Part shown: positions 12,957 to 21,986 of the stretch, in pieces
Layout of the letters: each line of letters opens with the position of its first letter
How positions within the stretch are numbered: the stretch's first letter is position 1
NCBI GenBank assembly: GCA_029834535.1
Contig: JAQMWT010000683.1
Location: forward strand, 1-64,000
Direction: 5' to 3'
DNA: 64,000 nucleotides
Source: Chrysophaeum taylorii
Taxonomy: Eukaryota > Sar > Pelagophyceae > Pelagomonadales > Pelagomonadaceae
Position numbers and translations under genes: made by a program
Notes under the pieces: model-generated
Told to the model about the DNA's origin: nothing
The model's database searches: none
What the model saw: only the letters and a program-made list of their open reading frames with translations

Positions 12957-14241
12957 CCTAACTACTAATCGACAGATGTTTGTTTGTTTGTTTGTTTGTT
13001 TGTTTGTTTGTTTGTTTGTTTGTTTGTTTGTTTGTTTGTTTGTTTGTTTGTTTGTTTGTTTGTTTGTTTGTTTGTTTGTTTGTTTGTTTGTTTGTTTGTT
13101 TGTTTGTTTGTTTGTTTGTTTGTTTGTTTGTTTGTTTGTTTGTTTGTTTGTTTGTTTGTTTGTTTGTTTGTTTGTTTGTTTGTTTGTTTGTTTGTTTGTT
13201 TGTTTGTTTGTTTGTTTGTTTGTTTGTTTGTCTTTAAATGTCGACTGCTAAGAGGGGGGTGTGTGTGGGGAGCACGAAGGGTGTGGGTTTGTTTGTCCCC
13301 GATTTAGAGTAAGGATCATGTAGGCGTGAGAGCCAGACATTGATCCTCCAAGCCGTCTACGGCGACCTCGCAGACTGTTTCCACGACCCGCGGCGGCTCT
13401 TTCAGCGCGCCATTCTCACGCCCCGTCGAAACGATGTTGTCGATGCTGACAACGCGCGCATGACCGCGGCCTTTTTTTTTCCCGGAGACGAGGCGTCGGA
13501 GTTCTTTTCGGCCGACTAGGTTGGGTCGGAAGCCGACGCCTCGCTCTTTACAGTCGAGTTTTCAATTCCCTGACAACCAACGGCTTGCTGACTTTGATCG
13601 CGAGCTTAAAGTCTTCGCAACCTCGACCCGTCGCACGGCCACTGCAACGGTACCAGATACATGATCGATCGTGTCGTTGTCACCGAGGCTCCTCCAACCT
13701 GTGTCCCTTAAGGCCCGCCGACGCCAAACGATCAACAAGAGCCAGGGCCAGACGCCCCGCGAGGTCCGCGTCCTCTTGCCCAGAATCCAGTCTTCTGTCA
13801 CGTCCAGCTCTACGTGGCTCTCTGTCGAGTCGGCAACCCCGAGGTTATTCTCTTCCGGGTCGACGACTCCACCCTACCCCACACGTGCTGCGCAATACCG
13901 ATGAGCCCCCTCCCGGCGTCTACACGCGCACTATAGGTTAACTTAATGGGACCAGGTGGACTAACTGGGGTTAGAGATTAGGTGAGCTGAGTGACCAGGT
14001 GAACTTACTGAGACCAAGTGTGAACTTACAGGGTTTAGAGATTGGGACTAAGTGAACTGAGTAACCAGTTGAGAGCGACGAGCTCGAAGGAGAGTGGCGT
14101 GAGTGTGAGCACGAGTGGGTTTACGCCGGGTTAGAGATTGGGACTAAGTGAACTAACCGACCAGGTGTGCACTTAATGAGACCAGGTGAGGTTACTAGGG
14201 TTAGAGATTGGGACTAGGTGAACTTACTGGCCTGCACTTGT
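12957..14241 (+). mobile_element. Helitron-derived copy H2 with PIF1-helicase tail
   Basis: A second copy lies 11 bases after H1 in the same orientation. It has the same CCTAACTACTAATCGACAGATG start and GGCCTGCACTTGT end. The helicase fragment (about 13330-13900) is very similar to that of H1, with a KSQGQT segment at about 13736. Near its start H2 carries a greatly expanded TTTG repeat. Its 3' end abuts the sulfotransferase-like gene, which lies on the opposite strand, and provides that frame's last codons. Confidence 0.75.
12977..13231 (+). repeat. (TTTG)n microsatellite, about 255 bp
   Basis: More than 60 uninterrupted TTTG units lie inside H2, where H1 and H3 have only a few TCTG/TTTG units. 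The expansion is therefore specific to this copy. Confidence 0.97.
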
Positions 14242-15107
14242 GTCACCCCTAATAAGGGGTTCGAGGGGGATCGGTTGGCGAGATAAGGGAAGCAGGTGTC
14301 TAGGGGACCGCAAGCGTCGAGAAGGGGGTGGGGCGGCGAAGGAGGATGTCGTCGCGTCGAGGGAATTCCGGGGTTGGCCTCTTGCTTGGCGTAATCGCGT
14401 TCGAAGGCGAGGACCCGGGCGAAGTTGATGGCGCGAGGCCGACGCGTCGCGAATGCGAGCTGGGCGATCGCTGCGACGAGCTGCGCGGTCGCAATTTCGG
14501 GGTTGGCCGCGAGGTGCTCGTAGGCCCAGTGGAGGCCAAAGGGCGCGCGAAAGCGCCAGCATCGCATCGCCCGCTCGCGAGACCGGAGGTAAGCGACTGC
14601 GTCAGCGCAGGTCGCGTTTTGCTCGAAAAAGGAGGCCCCGAGCGCCGACTCGAGCATTGCCGCGGGGCTTCTCGAAACGGTCAGAATAATCGTGCGGTCG
14701 CAGAGGCCGAGCAACTCGGAGTCGAACTCGTGGGACTTGACGAGGACGACGTCGGTCGAGACGTTTTTTGATAAAGTCCATTTTCTGCTGCCCCAGGAGC
14801 GTCCTACGAGGGCGTAGTAGCGCGGGGTGAGGTGGCGGTCGTAGCGCCAGTACCCGATGTCGAGCAGAGAGACGCGCTCGAGGCGCGTGCGCACGCGCAA
14901 GACCGCGTCCTTGGCGAGGGTCGACAGGAGCGTGCTGCCTGAGCGCGGCGAGCCCGCATTCACGACGGCGAGGCCGCACCGGAAGTTCTCGTGGCCAGCG
15001 ATCGGGCCGATCGCGTCCTCGCAGACGAGAGGCGCCGCTTCGCACCGGAACGCCGCCGCCGCCGCCGCCGGCAGGACGACGAATGCGCAAAAGCAAAATG
15101 ACGTCAT
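14214..15107 (-). CDS. Sulfotransferase-like protein, probably secretory pathway
   Basis: From the ATG at 15107 the protein has a hydrophobic alanine-rich N terminus (residues 1-20) that looks like a signal peptide or anchor. It then has GSPRSGST at 52-59, the 5'-phosphosulfate-binding loop of PAPS-dependent sulfotransferases. A VLVKSHEFD strand follows at 121-129, and VSRSP at 144-148 is in the place of the 3'-phosphate-binding RDP segment. Members of this fold transfer sulfate from PAPS to carbohydrates, lipids or proteins, often in the Golgi. An upstream ATG at 15206 would add a basic N terminus and bury the signal sequence, so I prefer 15107. The last nine or so codons and the stop lie in Helitron copy H2, so the native C terminus has probably been replaced. 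Acceptor is unknown. Confidence 0.7.
   Translation of the reverse strand: MTSFCFCAFVVLPAAAAAAFRCEAAPLVCEDAIGPIAGHENFRCGLAVVNAGSPRSGSTLLSTLAKDAVLRVRTRLERVSLLDIGYWRYDRHLTPRYYALVGRSWGSRKWTLSKNVSTDVVLVKSHEFDSELLGLCDRTIILTVSRSPAAMLESALGASFFEQNATCADAVAYLRSRERAMRCWRFRAPFGLHWAYEHLAANPEIATAQLVAAIAQLAFATRRPRAINFARVLAFERDYAKQEANPGIPSTRRHPPSPPHPLLDACGPLDTCFPYLANRSPSNPLLGVTQVQASKFT
15098..15107. promoter_or_regulatory. Shared divergent start palindrome ATGACGTCAT
   Basis: The 10-bp palindrome holds the ATG of the DUF3592-like gene on the plus strand and the ATG of the sulfotransferase-like gene on the minus strand, so both proteins begin Met-Thr-Ser. Its core TGACGTCA is also the consensus CRE/bZIP site. 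Whether it acts as a regulatory site is inference. Confidence 0.4.
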
Positions 15108-16087
15108 ACTTTTTGCCACGCGCGGCAGCAACAACAGCCTGGTGCGTGGTGACTGCATACCTCGACGTCGTGCTGGTGCGTGCCGCCTACGAGACCCTCG
15201 TCGCATCCCGGTGGCCGAGCGTGTTTGCCGAAGTTGTTCCTGAATACGACACGGATGCGCTCGGATACGAGACCACCGACGTCATGTATCAGTACCGCGT
15301 CGATCGGGTTTATCATGGCACGCGGTATCGCGTCTTCGACCTGGGGCACGACGTCAAGGTCGAGCAGGCGGCGCGCTACGATCCGCGCGATCCATCGAGA
15401 GCGGTGATGAGCGCGACGCTCGGCGGTGACTTTTGGTGTTTTGCTTTGTTGGCCGCGTCGCTCAACTGTGCCGCAGCGTTCGGAGTCGTTTGGTTGGCTG
15501 CCAAAGACCCAACCCTCAACGGCCCGATCGAGATCCTCGAGATGGGGGATGTCGCTATCGTGCGGCGACGCGGCCGCGGCAAGCCGCTCCGCTGGCTCCG
15601 GGTGCAGCCCGTCGCTCGAGTCTGCGAAGTGCTGCCTGTACTCGGCCTCGCGACGGGCGTTCTTGCGACAACCGGTTACCTCTACGATCCCCGCTTCACC
15701 AAGCCGACGCTGGGGATTTTTATCCTTGTCGCCGCCTTGTGGGCCCTCCGCCCCTTCTCCGTCGTTCAGGATCTCTTCCAAGCCGATCTTCTCGTCGACA
15801 AGCGCCGCGAGGTGCTCTACGTCCATAACACCGCTGTCAACTTTGCCGATATCGTCCGGCTGACAATCCCGGAACGCGCAAACACCTTCTCTCCGACCCT
15901 CTGGTGGATCGCTGCTCCTCGAGGAGGAGAAGGAACTCGCAACGGCTTCTCCGCCAAGATCGCCACCTGGTCCGACGAGGCGAGAGCCCAGGACTTCGCC
16001 GCCTGGCTCCGGAACTACCTCAACCTCAAGCCCGTCAATCTCGTCGAGGGGTTCGAGACCCTCGACCGCTTCGACGACCCCAAGTGA
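15098..16087 (+). CDS. DUF3592-like multipass membrane protein
   Basis: A 329-residue single-exon protein counted from the ATG at 15098. A first membrane segment (about residues 8-30) leads into an extracytoplasmic stretch. This stretch has the DUF3592 pattern: W near its start, YQYRVD (65-70) with YHGTRY, and YDPRDPSRAV (94-103). A second membrane segment follows (about 112-134), and two more hydrophobic segments lie near 185-225. The C-terminal third is soluble and ends without a signal. DUF3592 proteins are widespread membrane proteins of unknown biochemical role. The gene diverges from the sulfotransferase-like gene and shares its start palindrome. An ATG at 15083 would add five residues. 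Confidence 0.65.
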   Translation: MTSYFLPRAAATTAWCVVTAYLDVVLVRAAYETLVASRWPSVFAEVVPEYDTDALGYETTDVMYQYRVDRVYHGTRYRVFDLGHDVKVEQAARYDPRDPSRAVMSATLGGDFWCFALLAASLNCAAAFGVVWLAAKDPTLNGPIEILEMGDVAIVRRRGRGKPLRWLRVQPVARVCEVLPVLGLATGVLATTGYLYDPRFTKPTLGIFILVAALWALRPFSVVQDLFQADLLVDKRREVLYVHNTAVNFADIVRLTIPERANTFSPTLWWIAAPRGGEGTRNGFSAKIATWSDEARAQDFAAWLRNYLNLKPVNLVEGFETLDRFDDPK

Positions 16088-16196
16088 AAGGCGAATTTAT
16101 ACCCTTTTACATATCCATCGCCAAATCAATTTTCAGAATGGTTTTTGTGTCGTCGGCGGCGGCGGCGGCGCGATTTTCTTACTCGGTGGCCGGTAG

Positions 16197-17390
16197 TTAT
16201 GCATAGAATCGCCAGTGTAGACCCGCCGACGAGGCCTGATTCAGAGCCAGCCCGTGATTGATCGAGAGGTCCTCGTCGTCGTCGAACAGAAGGACGAGCA
16301 GATATCCAGAAAAAGGCGAAATTGTCGCCGCGAGGTCAGGAGGCCGTCCCGAGTTTGACTGCGAGACCAGAGATTGTCTGTCCATACTACGTCGAGCTTT
16401 TACGACGTCACTCGCGCTGCTTTCCGAATGGAAATGAGATCATAAAACCGGAGAAGTCATCCCAAAAGACCGTCGGGATGCGCCAAAATGAAGGCGCAGC
16501 CCACGAGAATAGCCGTCTCCGAACCTGTCGTCCCTTCGATGCGTCGTGGTCGTCTACGAACGTCGCCGCAAGCGACGGCACTTTCGCAATGAGCGCCTGG
16601 AGATCGAAGAGCGAGGAATAGTCGTCGTCGGCTCCTGCTGTCTGCGAGAGAGAGCTCTCAACGGAAAATTGAAGGCGAGGGTGAATGGACCCGAAGAGTC
16701 GAAATACTCCCGGACGGCAAAGGCGGCACCTCGGGTCGTGACGCACTCGCCACTGTACCCCTTGACCATGTCGAAGCGGAACCCACCGTACCCGACGCCG
16801 CGGAGAAAGGCCGCGTAATTCAGGACGGCCGTCTGGATGGTTAGTATGGTCGAGGTCGGGGGCGCCGCAAACGTTTTTCCCGGTTTCGGCGGCTCCGCCA
16901 TCCGTCGCAGAAGACGCCCGCGTCGCATTTATAGTCGTCGGCAACGACCGCCCAGTTGCCCATTTCCGGGTCAACGAAAGCAGTTTGATCCATCGCGCGC
17001 GCGTCGACGTCGGGCGAAGCGATGGTCCGCGACAAATCTGCCGGCCCCAACGAGGGCCGCGACTGCTGAAACCTGCGAGTCGCTGCCCTCGAGCGCATCC
17101 CAGGCTTGCGGCATGTACCCTTCAGCGTCAACCGAAGGGGAGGGATGGCGGCGGGAACCAGACGGCTGAAAAATTCCTTGCGAGGATCTCTCGCGGATGG
17201 CCGCCTCGATGGCCGCAGCGCTGCGGTCGCTGAGGGTATCCCAATCAAACGCCTGGAGCAGCACGCTCTCCGTCGGGTTCTGGGCGTTGGCGCAAGACAA
17301 CAACAACATGAGCAACATCGTCCCAACGCGAAGATGAGAGCCACATCCACGAACAAACCTTACCCTTTGTTGCTCGTTATTTTTTGCCAA
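16197..17390 (-). pseudogene. Alpha-amylase (GH13, plant type) pseudogene
   Basis: The minus strand encodes an alpha-amylase broken by several frame changes. In order it shows a signal-like LLMLLLSCANAQ, then VLLQAFDW, an AVWFPPPS strand in a different frame, and SVDAEGYMP. Next come GNWAVVADDYKCD, APDLDHTN (again another frame) and GFRFDMVKGY near 16784, which holds the nucleophile Asp. FVDDHD near 16550 is the third catalytic Asp. These are the standard GH13 blocks for an enzyme that cleaves alpha-1,4-glucan in starch. At least four frame changes separate them, with no splice-like boundaries that would restore the frame. I therefore call it a pseudogene, although sequencing error cannot be excluded. 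The C-terminal boundary near 16197 is approximate. Confidence 0.75.
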
Positions 17391-19455
17391 ATAATTACTA
17401 CAGCGCGAAATGCCGTCGCCTCCGACGACTCATCATGGCGAGCGACAAAGAAGATTCACAGCGATGGGAAAGAAAGAAAGAAAGAAAGAAACAAACAAAC
17501 CCTCGCGTCGTGGGGCCAAGTCCTGAGGAGTCTGTGGGATGGTATTCTGGGCGTGAACGACCTCGGTTTCTTCGTCTTGTTCTTTCCTCATCATTTTTTT
17601 TCACTCTGTCTTGGCGAGGTCGCTGTACTGGATCCGCCGCAATGAATTCTTTTTCATGCGCAGAAGGGCAACTTTTTCGTGCGCGCTGAGCAAAAAACGT
17701 GCTTCTATCGGTCAGGACAAGATTTCCCGCGCGTGCTCGGGCAGCACTCGCCGTAGCTATGCGCGCCGCGCGTACCATTCGAGTCCATCGAGGCTCTCGC
17801 CATGTCCGTAAGGAACGTGAACGGCCGATCAAGCCTTCCAACGTCGAGCTAGCCAGATCTGCGAAGTCGACTTCGTCCTTTTTCTCAAACACGGGAGGAT
17901 AAAGCGGTTTCGAGTTGATCGATCTCGAGGGCCTGATCAAGGGAGTAAAGACGTCTTAGATCAAACTCCACGTTGAAATCGGGCATTTGCTGGATCGCAG
18001 GCTGAGCATTCAGCCCGTCGCCACTAATGTCGTCGTCCCAAGCGTCGATTGCGTCTAGTGCCGAAAAGAGTGCGGGCTGCCGCAGCCTCGGGGGCAATCT
18101 TTTGCCACCTCGTTGCAGTTAAACGCTAATTACATATTCTTCCTTGAGCGGCCCAACGTCTGCAGTTATTAATAGCCTGCCAAGAAGGAAGGAAGGCAAA
18201 TATCAACTCGCGCTCGTTAAATTCGCAGTCGGAAAGGAGCATAATCTCGCCATCATTCCCGCAAATATAGCCAAGACAGGTTTTGCAGAGGTCATCAACA
18301 TCGACAGTCTTATGACGTGGTATTATCGATTCCGCAGTTATGATGTTCGGGAGATCGACGACTTCTAGCGTTCCTGCTCGCAGGGACTCGATCATCTTGT
18401 GCTTATTATTCAATGCGGCGCACCCCCCCCCCCCAAGTTGTGAAGTGTTCGTGTTGCACGAAAACAACGCCTGCATCCGTTAAAACAAAAATCTCGCCTC
18501 GAATTAGCGGCGGCGGCGGCCAACCCCAATCATCGCTCATTACTGATTGTCCAGGGGAGGCCAGTGTGGGTGGACGCGTACAGCTTGAGGACGTGGTGCA
18601 TGCGCAGCAAGCAACGGGTACACTTTGGTAGACCGAGGTCGAGCTTGAGCTCGGACGATTATTTCTTTCTTCTGCAAAAATGGCAATTGCAGTTCCTTCA
18701 AAGGTGAGCCTAGGAGCTTGGTCAGCAGCAGCTCCTGGCCAGCTTGGGATGGATTGATTACCTTCTTGGCTCTGGATCGTGGTGTCAAGTCGCTCCACGT
18801 GCCGCCCCGATAGACATTATCGTGCACGTCGCTTCGACCTCAACAACAAAGAATTCTTTTTGCGACGCCGATTTAAACAGCCCAATCTTGGACAATGGTT
18901 GCGACCGCCAAATTAATATCGACTCGTTCGCGCGGAGCAGCGCAGCAGTGCCGGCATAAGTTCCGTCGTCGTCAGCTGGAACGAGGCCTAGGACCATCAA
19001 TCGGGCCAGATGGGCTTGAGGTTTTGTCCTTGATCCTCCTCCTACCGTCGTCCAGCAGCCGGGCGAATCCCACGAATAAATGCCGTGAGCGGCTTCGTAT
19101 AGTAATGACATATGCTTCAGAATCCGAACATCATAAGCAGCAGTATCCACTCAAACAGCGCCTATGGAGTCATATGAACGGGCACGTGCCCGAAAGTAGC
19201 TGGTACTTACAAATTTGCGATTTATTAACTATACTTCGAGGCTGCCTCTCTCCACCGCACCATCATCAACATTATCCTGCGCCTCATTATCAGAAGCGGG
19301 CTGTTGAATAAAAGTGAAATGAATACGGAGGGGCCCGCAGGATTGAATCATTGATGGTAAAGTGAGTCGGGATAGTGAAGTGAAGTGGACTTGGTGAAGT
19401 GGGCAGCAGTGAGTGAGTGAGTGAGTGAGTGACCAGAAGAAGTAGACGGCCATCA
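17391..19455. other. Stretch with unassigned short minus-strand frames
   Basis: Several minus-strand frames of 70-180 codons (17398-17940, 17885-18097, 18126-18476, 18406-18798, 18785-19150) have protein-like composition, but I recognise no family. They could be a decayed gene or exons of an intron-bearing one. A C-run lies at 18424-18434. A GTGA repeat at 19410-19432 lies downstream of the peroxidase stop, in its presumed 3' UTR. Confidence 0.4.
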
Positions 19456-20389
19456 TCAAAGGCCGAAGAAGCCGAGGCCAAAGATGCCGGTTTTGGGTGT
19501 TTTGAAGGTGCAGCCGAGTTCGAGGAGCTTGGCAAAGGCGGTTGAAAATTCTTTGAAGAAAAGATCTTCGTCCTTGGCATATTCGACGACGACATCGCGA
19601 AACTTTTTGTCCCAGAGGAGAGCCATGTCCGAGGGGAGCATCATGAGGGCGCCGTCGGGGGTCTCGAACTGGTCGGGGCCCGTCCACGGCTTCCCCTGGT
19701 GCGTCGTCTTGAGCGTCCACGCCTCTTCTAGAAGAAGTCGGAAGTACTCGTTAGAGAAGGTGGTCTCCGCGTAGGTCCAGGGGCCCCAATAGCCCGAGGC
19801 GTCCTCGTGGCACCGGCCCAAGGCGTGGGCCCCCGAAAGGGCAACAATCTCTCGGTCGGTAAAGCCCATGCGGTGAAAAATGTCGCGAAGATGCTGTACC
19901 GTATTCTTCGGAGTGCCCATGTCGGCGTTCGGGAGGCGTCCGTCGGGAGGCGACGTCGAGCCGTCGGGGGCGTCGGAGCGGCCCGAGCGCCACGGGACCA
20001 CTGGACCCCCCATTTCCTCGATGGCGACGACGCCGCTCAACGTGTAAGCGTCCGCTCGCGACAGTTCACTTTCCGCGGCGATCTTCTCCATCTCGAAACG
20101 CGCCGCGGCGAGTCCCGCGTTCGCGCCCCACGATGCTTCCGGCTCGTACTTCATCCGACCGCCCTCCGAACCCCGGACTTGTCTTTTTACTGTAGGTCCC
20201 CGCAGAGTGCCAGGCCAACCGGACGAGGGTCGGACCAATGGAACTCCCGTCCCCGCGCTGCTCGGCCGACTTCTCCATCAATGCCACGATCTTCGCTTTC
20301 GCACCCTCGATGTCCTCCATCCGGGCCGCCGCGGGCACGCCCATCGTGAGAGCCACAGGGCCAACCAACCTCACAGCGTTCCCGATCAT
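19456..20389 (-). CDS. Ascorbate peroxidase (class I heme peroxidase) with a frame change
   Basis: This encodes an ascorbate peroxidase-type enzyme, which reduces hydrogen peroxide with ascorbate as donor. From the ATG at 20389 the distal site RLAWH is at residues 57-61, followed by SAGTY. After a frame change near 20175-20190 the second part reads [17 protein letters not shown], then the class I block with LPNAD. The proximal heme ligand follows in [12 protein letters not shown], then a C-terminal helix ending KLLELGC. Apart from the frame change the catalytic residues are present and total length (about 310 codons) suits the family. The break could be a real indel (pseudogene), a sequencing error, or an unrecognised splice. 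The only GT-AG span across it is 13 nt, too short for a normal intron. Confidence 0.8.
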
Positions 20390-20705
20390 TTCTTCCGCAA
20401 CTAACTAATCCTTCCTTTACTTACCCCGACACAAAGGTCGGGAATAGTAACACAATGCAAAACGCGGCTGAGGCCTCATATAAGCTGCACTCGAAGAAGC
20501 TGCTGCTGCTGCTGCTGCTGTGGCGCTTCCATTTTCGGAGTGACGTGTTGTGAGCAAGGAGACACCTCATCTCATCAAGCACTTTGCCAGCCAGCCAGCC
20601 AGCCAGCTGGGGTATGAATGTCCACACGGGGAACCGACCGCCAAGCAAGGAAGATAAAAATATGCTTTTCGTTGCCAAGGCCTGGGCATTCTTCTCTACA
20701 ATAAA

Positions 20706-20787
20706 ACTAACTAACTAACTAACTTCAGACCTCTCCCGAGCATGGGAGCCAGGCCGGACCGACAGGAGCCAGTCCGGAATCACGGGC
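20706..20787 (-). mobile_element. LINE 3'-end fragment with (GTTA)n tail
   Basis: On the plus strand this reads TAACTAACTAAC, then ACCTCTCCCGAGCATGGGAG, then a CCGGACC...CCAGTCCGGAATCAC segment. The same order and near-identical sequence occur at the tail of the LINE copy at 60208-60488. On the minus strand it is therefore a 3' UTR ending in a GTTA repeat, as in many non-LTR retrotransposons. Coding sequence is not preserved. Confidence 0.7.
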
Positions 20788-21261
20788 CTGTAGACGAGGA
20801 GCGCCGAAAGGTCGGTCGGCGGAGAGTGACCATCAAGCTTGTCGCCATGCGACGAGGAGACCGCGATGTGACTGACAACCAACTCGTCGATAACCTTCCG
20901 TCTTCGCCCCCCGGCCATACCCCGTCCCACTGCGAACGTTCCTACAATAAAACCCGTAGTACAAACAACAACATGGGCTCGGTACTGTAGTTACTCTATG
21001 TAACTCTGCTCGAGCCAAGGGAACTGTTGAAACGTCCGTCCGTCTCGTCCGAGTCCTTCACGGGGCAGAATTGTGGTCCCTAACTAACGGAAGTTTTCTT
21101 CAATATCTCCTCCGATGCTTTCTTCGTGCGCGCGCGCGCGTGCCGCGTCTCAAGCGCGACGGCGTCTCCGGACCAGGAAAATCTCCCTACCCTCCTTTAC
21201 TGCCTAGGCCTGGAGACTTTCATCTGACAACCCCCCACGTTTCCCGCATGTCCCTCGAAAG

Positions 21262-21440
21262 ATGCGATGCGATGCGATGCGATACGATGCGATGCGATAC
21301 GATACGATACGATGCGATGCGATGCGATACGATGCGATGCGATACGATGCGATGCGATACGATGCGATGCCATACGATGCGATGCGATCCTATCCTATCC
21401 TATCCTACCCTATCCTATCCTATCCTACCCTCTCCTCTCC
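21262..21440. repeat. Pentanucleotide satellite (GATGC/GATAC, then TATCC)
   Basis: A pentanucleotide array mixes GATGC and GATAC units and then passes at about 21390 into TATCC/TACCC/TCTCC units. It creates long spurious open frames. Confidence 0.95.
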
Positions 21441-21489
21441 TTCCTCCAAACGCCCCCTCGGGTCGGGTCGGGTAGGGTCGAGTCCCACA

Positions 21490-21640
21490 GTTTGTTCGCG
21501 TGCGGCCGGGGTCTCTCTCACCAAGGCACTCCGCAAACACACCAACGAATACCTTTTCTCTCTCAAGACCGTGACAAATGGCGACAGACCATCGAACTTC
21601 GTCTGAGAATCGCCCTGTGATTCTGATAAAGCGCGCCCCG
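21490..21640 (+). mobile_element. LINE C-terminal coding scrap (tentative)
   Basis: On the plus strand SLTKALRKH is followed in another frame by QDRDKWRQTI. The same order of motifs, SLAKALRKC then AQDRAQWRSAI, ends the LINE copy at 60.2-60.5 kb. A DRxxWR close to the C terminus is a common end signature of LINE polymerase proteins. One frame change separates the two parts. Confidence 0.45.
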
Positions 21641-21689
21641 GCGCTGGGATGCATCACGTGGCCTCTAGTTGAAGTAAGATTACAAACCT

Positions 21690-21986
21690 TCAGCAACACG
21701 AGCTCTCGTCAGCCTTTGTTACCGGCCACCAGCACTCGCTCCTGCCTCCTCTGTAGTAGTAGACCGAGGTGAAGTTAAAGCGCTGCTGCTTGTACCAGCC
21801 CTTGATGTAGCCGCGCTTGCCCCAAAACAGATACCCCCGAAACGACACAGAGCACCCGTCCACCACCGGCAAATTCTTAAAAATAATCGCGTTCTCCTTG
21901 TCGGCCCAGATGTCCCTGGCCACGAGATCCCGCGCCCGACGATGCGAGTCCACCTCCGACTGCGACTCGACATACCGTGGTTCCAT
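21690..21986 (-). CDS. Hypothetical protein, possibly a first exon
   Basis: A 98-codon frame with natural-looking composition: charged N terminus, then an aromatic-rich stretch (FRGYLFWGKRGY, RFNFTSVYYYRGG, CWWPV). I recognise no family. A GTAAC follows the CWWPV codons and could be a 5' splice site, in which case this would be a first exon. No downstream exon is evident. Confidence 0.35.
   Translation of the reverse strand: MEPRYVESQSEVDSHRRARDLVARDIWADKENAIIFKNLPVVDGCSVSFRGYLFWGKRGYIKGWYKQQRFNFTSVYYYRGGRSECWWPVTKADESSCC

Larger units (their letters stand above)
20390..21689. other. Intergenic stretch with LINE scraps and pentanucleotide satellite
   Basis: No host gene is supported. It contains a LINE 3'-end scrap (20706-20787), the GATGC/GATAC satellite (21262-21440) and a LINE-like coding tail (about 21490-21620). 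A CTG run lies at 20497-20520 and a CCAG run at 20588-20609. Confidence 0.55.

Noticed and set aside
12922-13307. Open frames made of repeated VCLF
   Set aside because: They are produced by the TTTG microsatellite and are not a gene.
12610-14230. Regularly recurring GTGAACTTACTGG blocks as a CRISPR-like array
   Set aside because: Spacing is irregular, the sequence between blocks is itself repeated, and the blocks lie in the subterminal region of a Helitron-derived element in a eukaryote.
21071-21620. Open frames rich in MRCD/CDAMRYD repeats
   Set aside because: They are produced by the pentanucleotide satellite. Only the last part (from about 21490) has a LINE-like segment.
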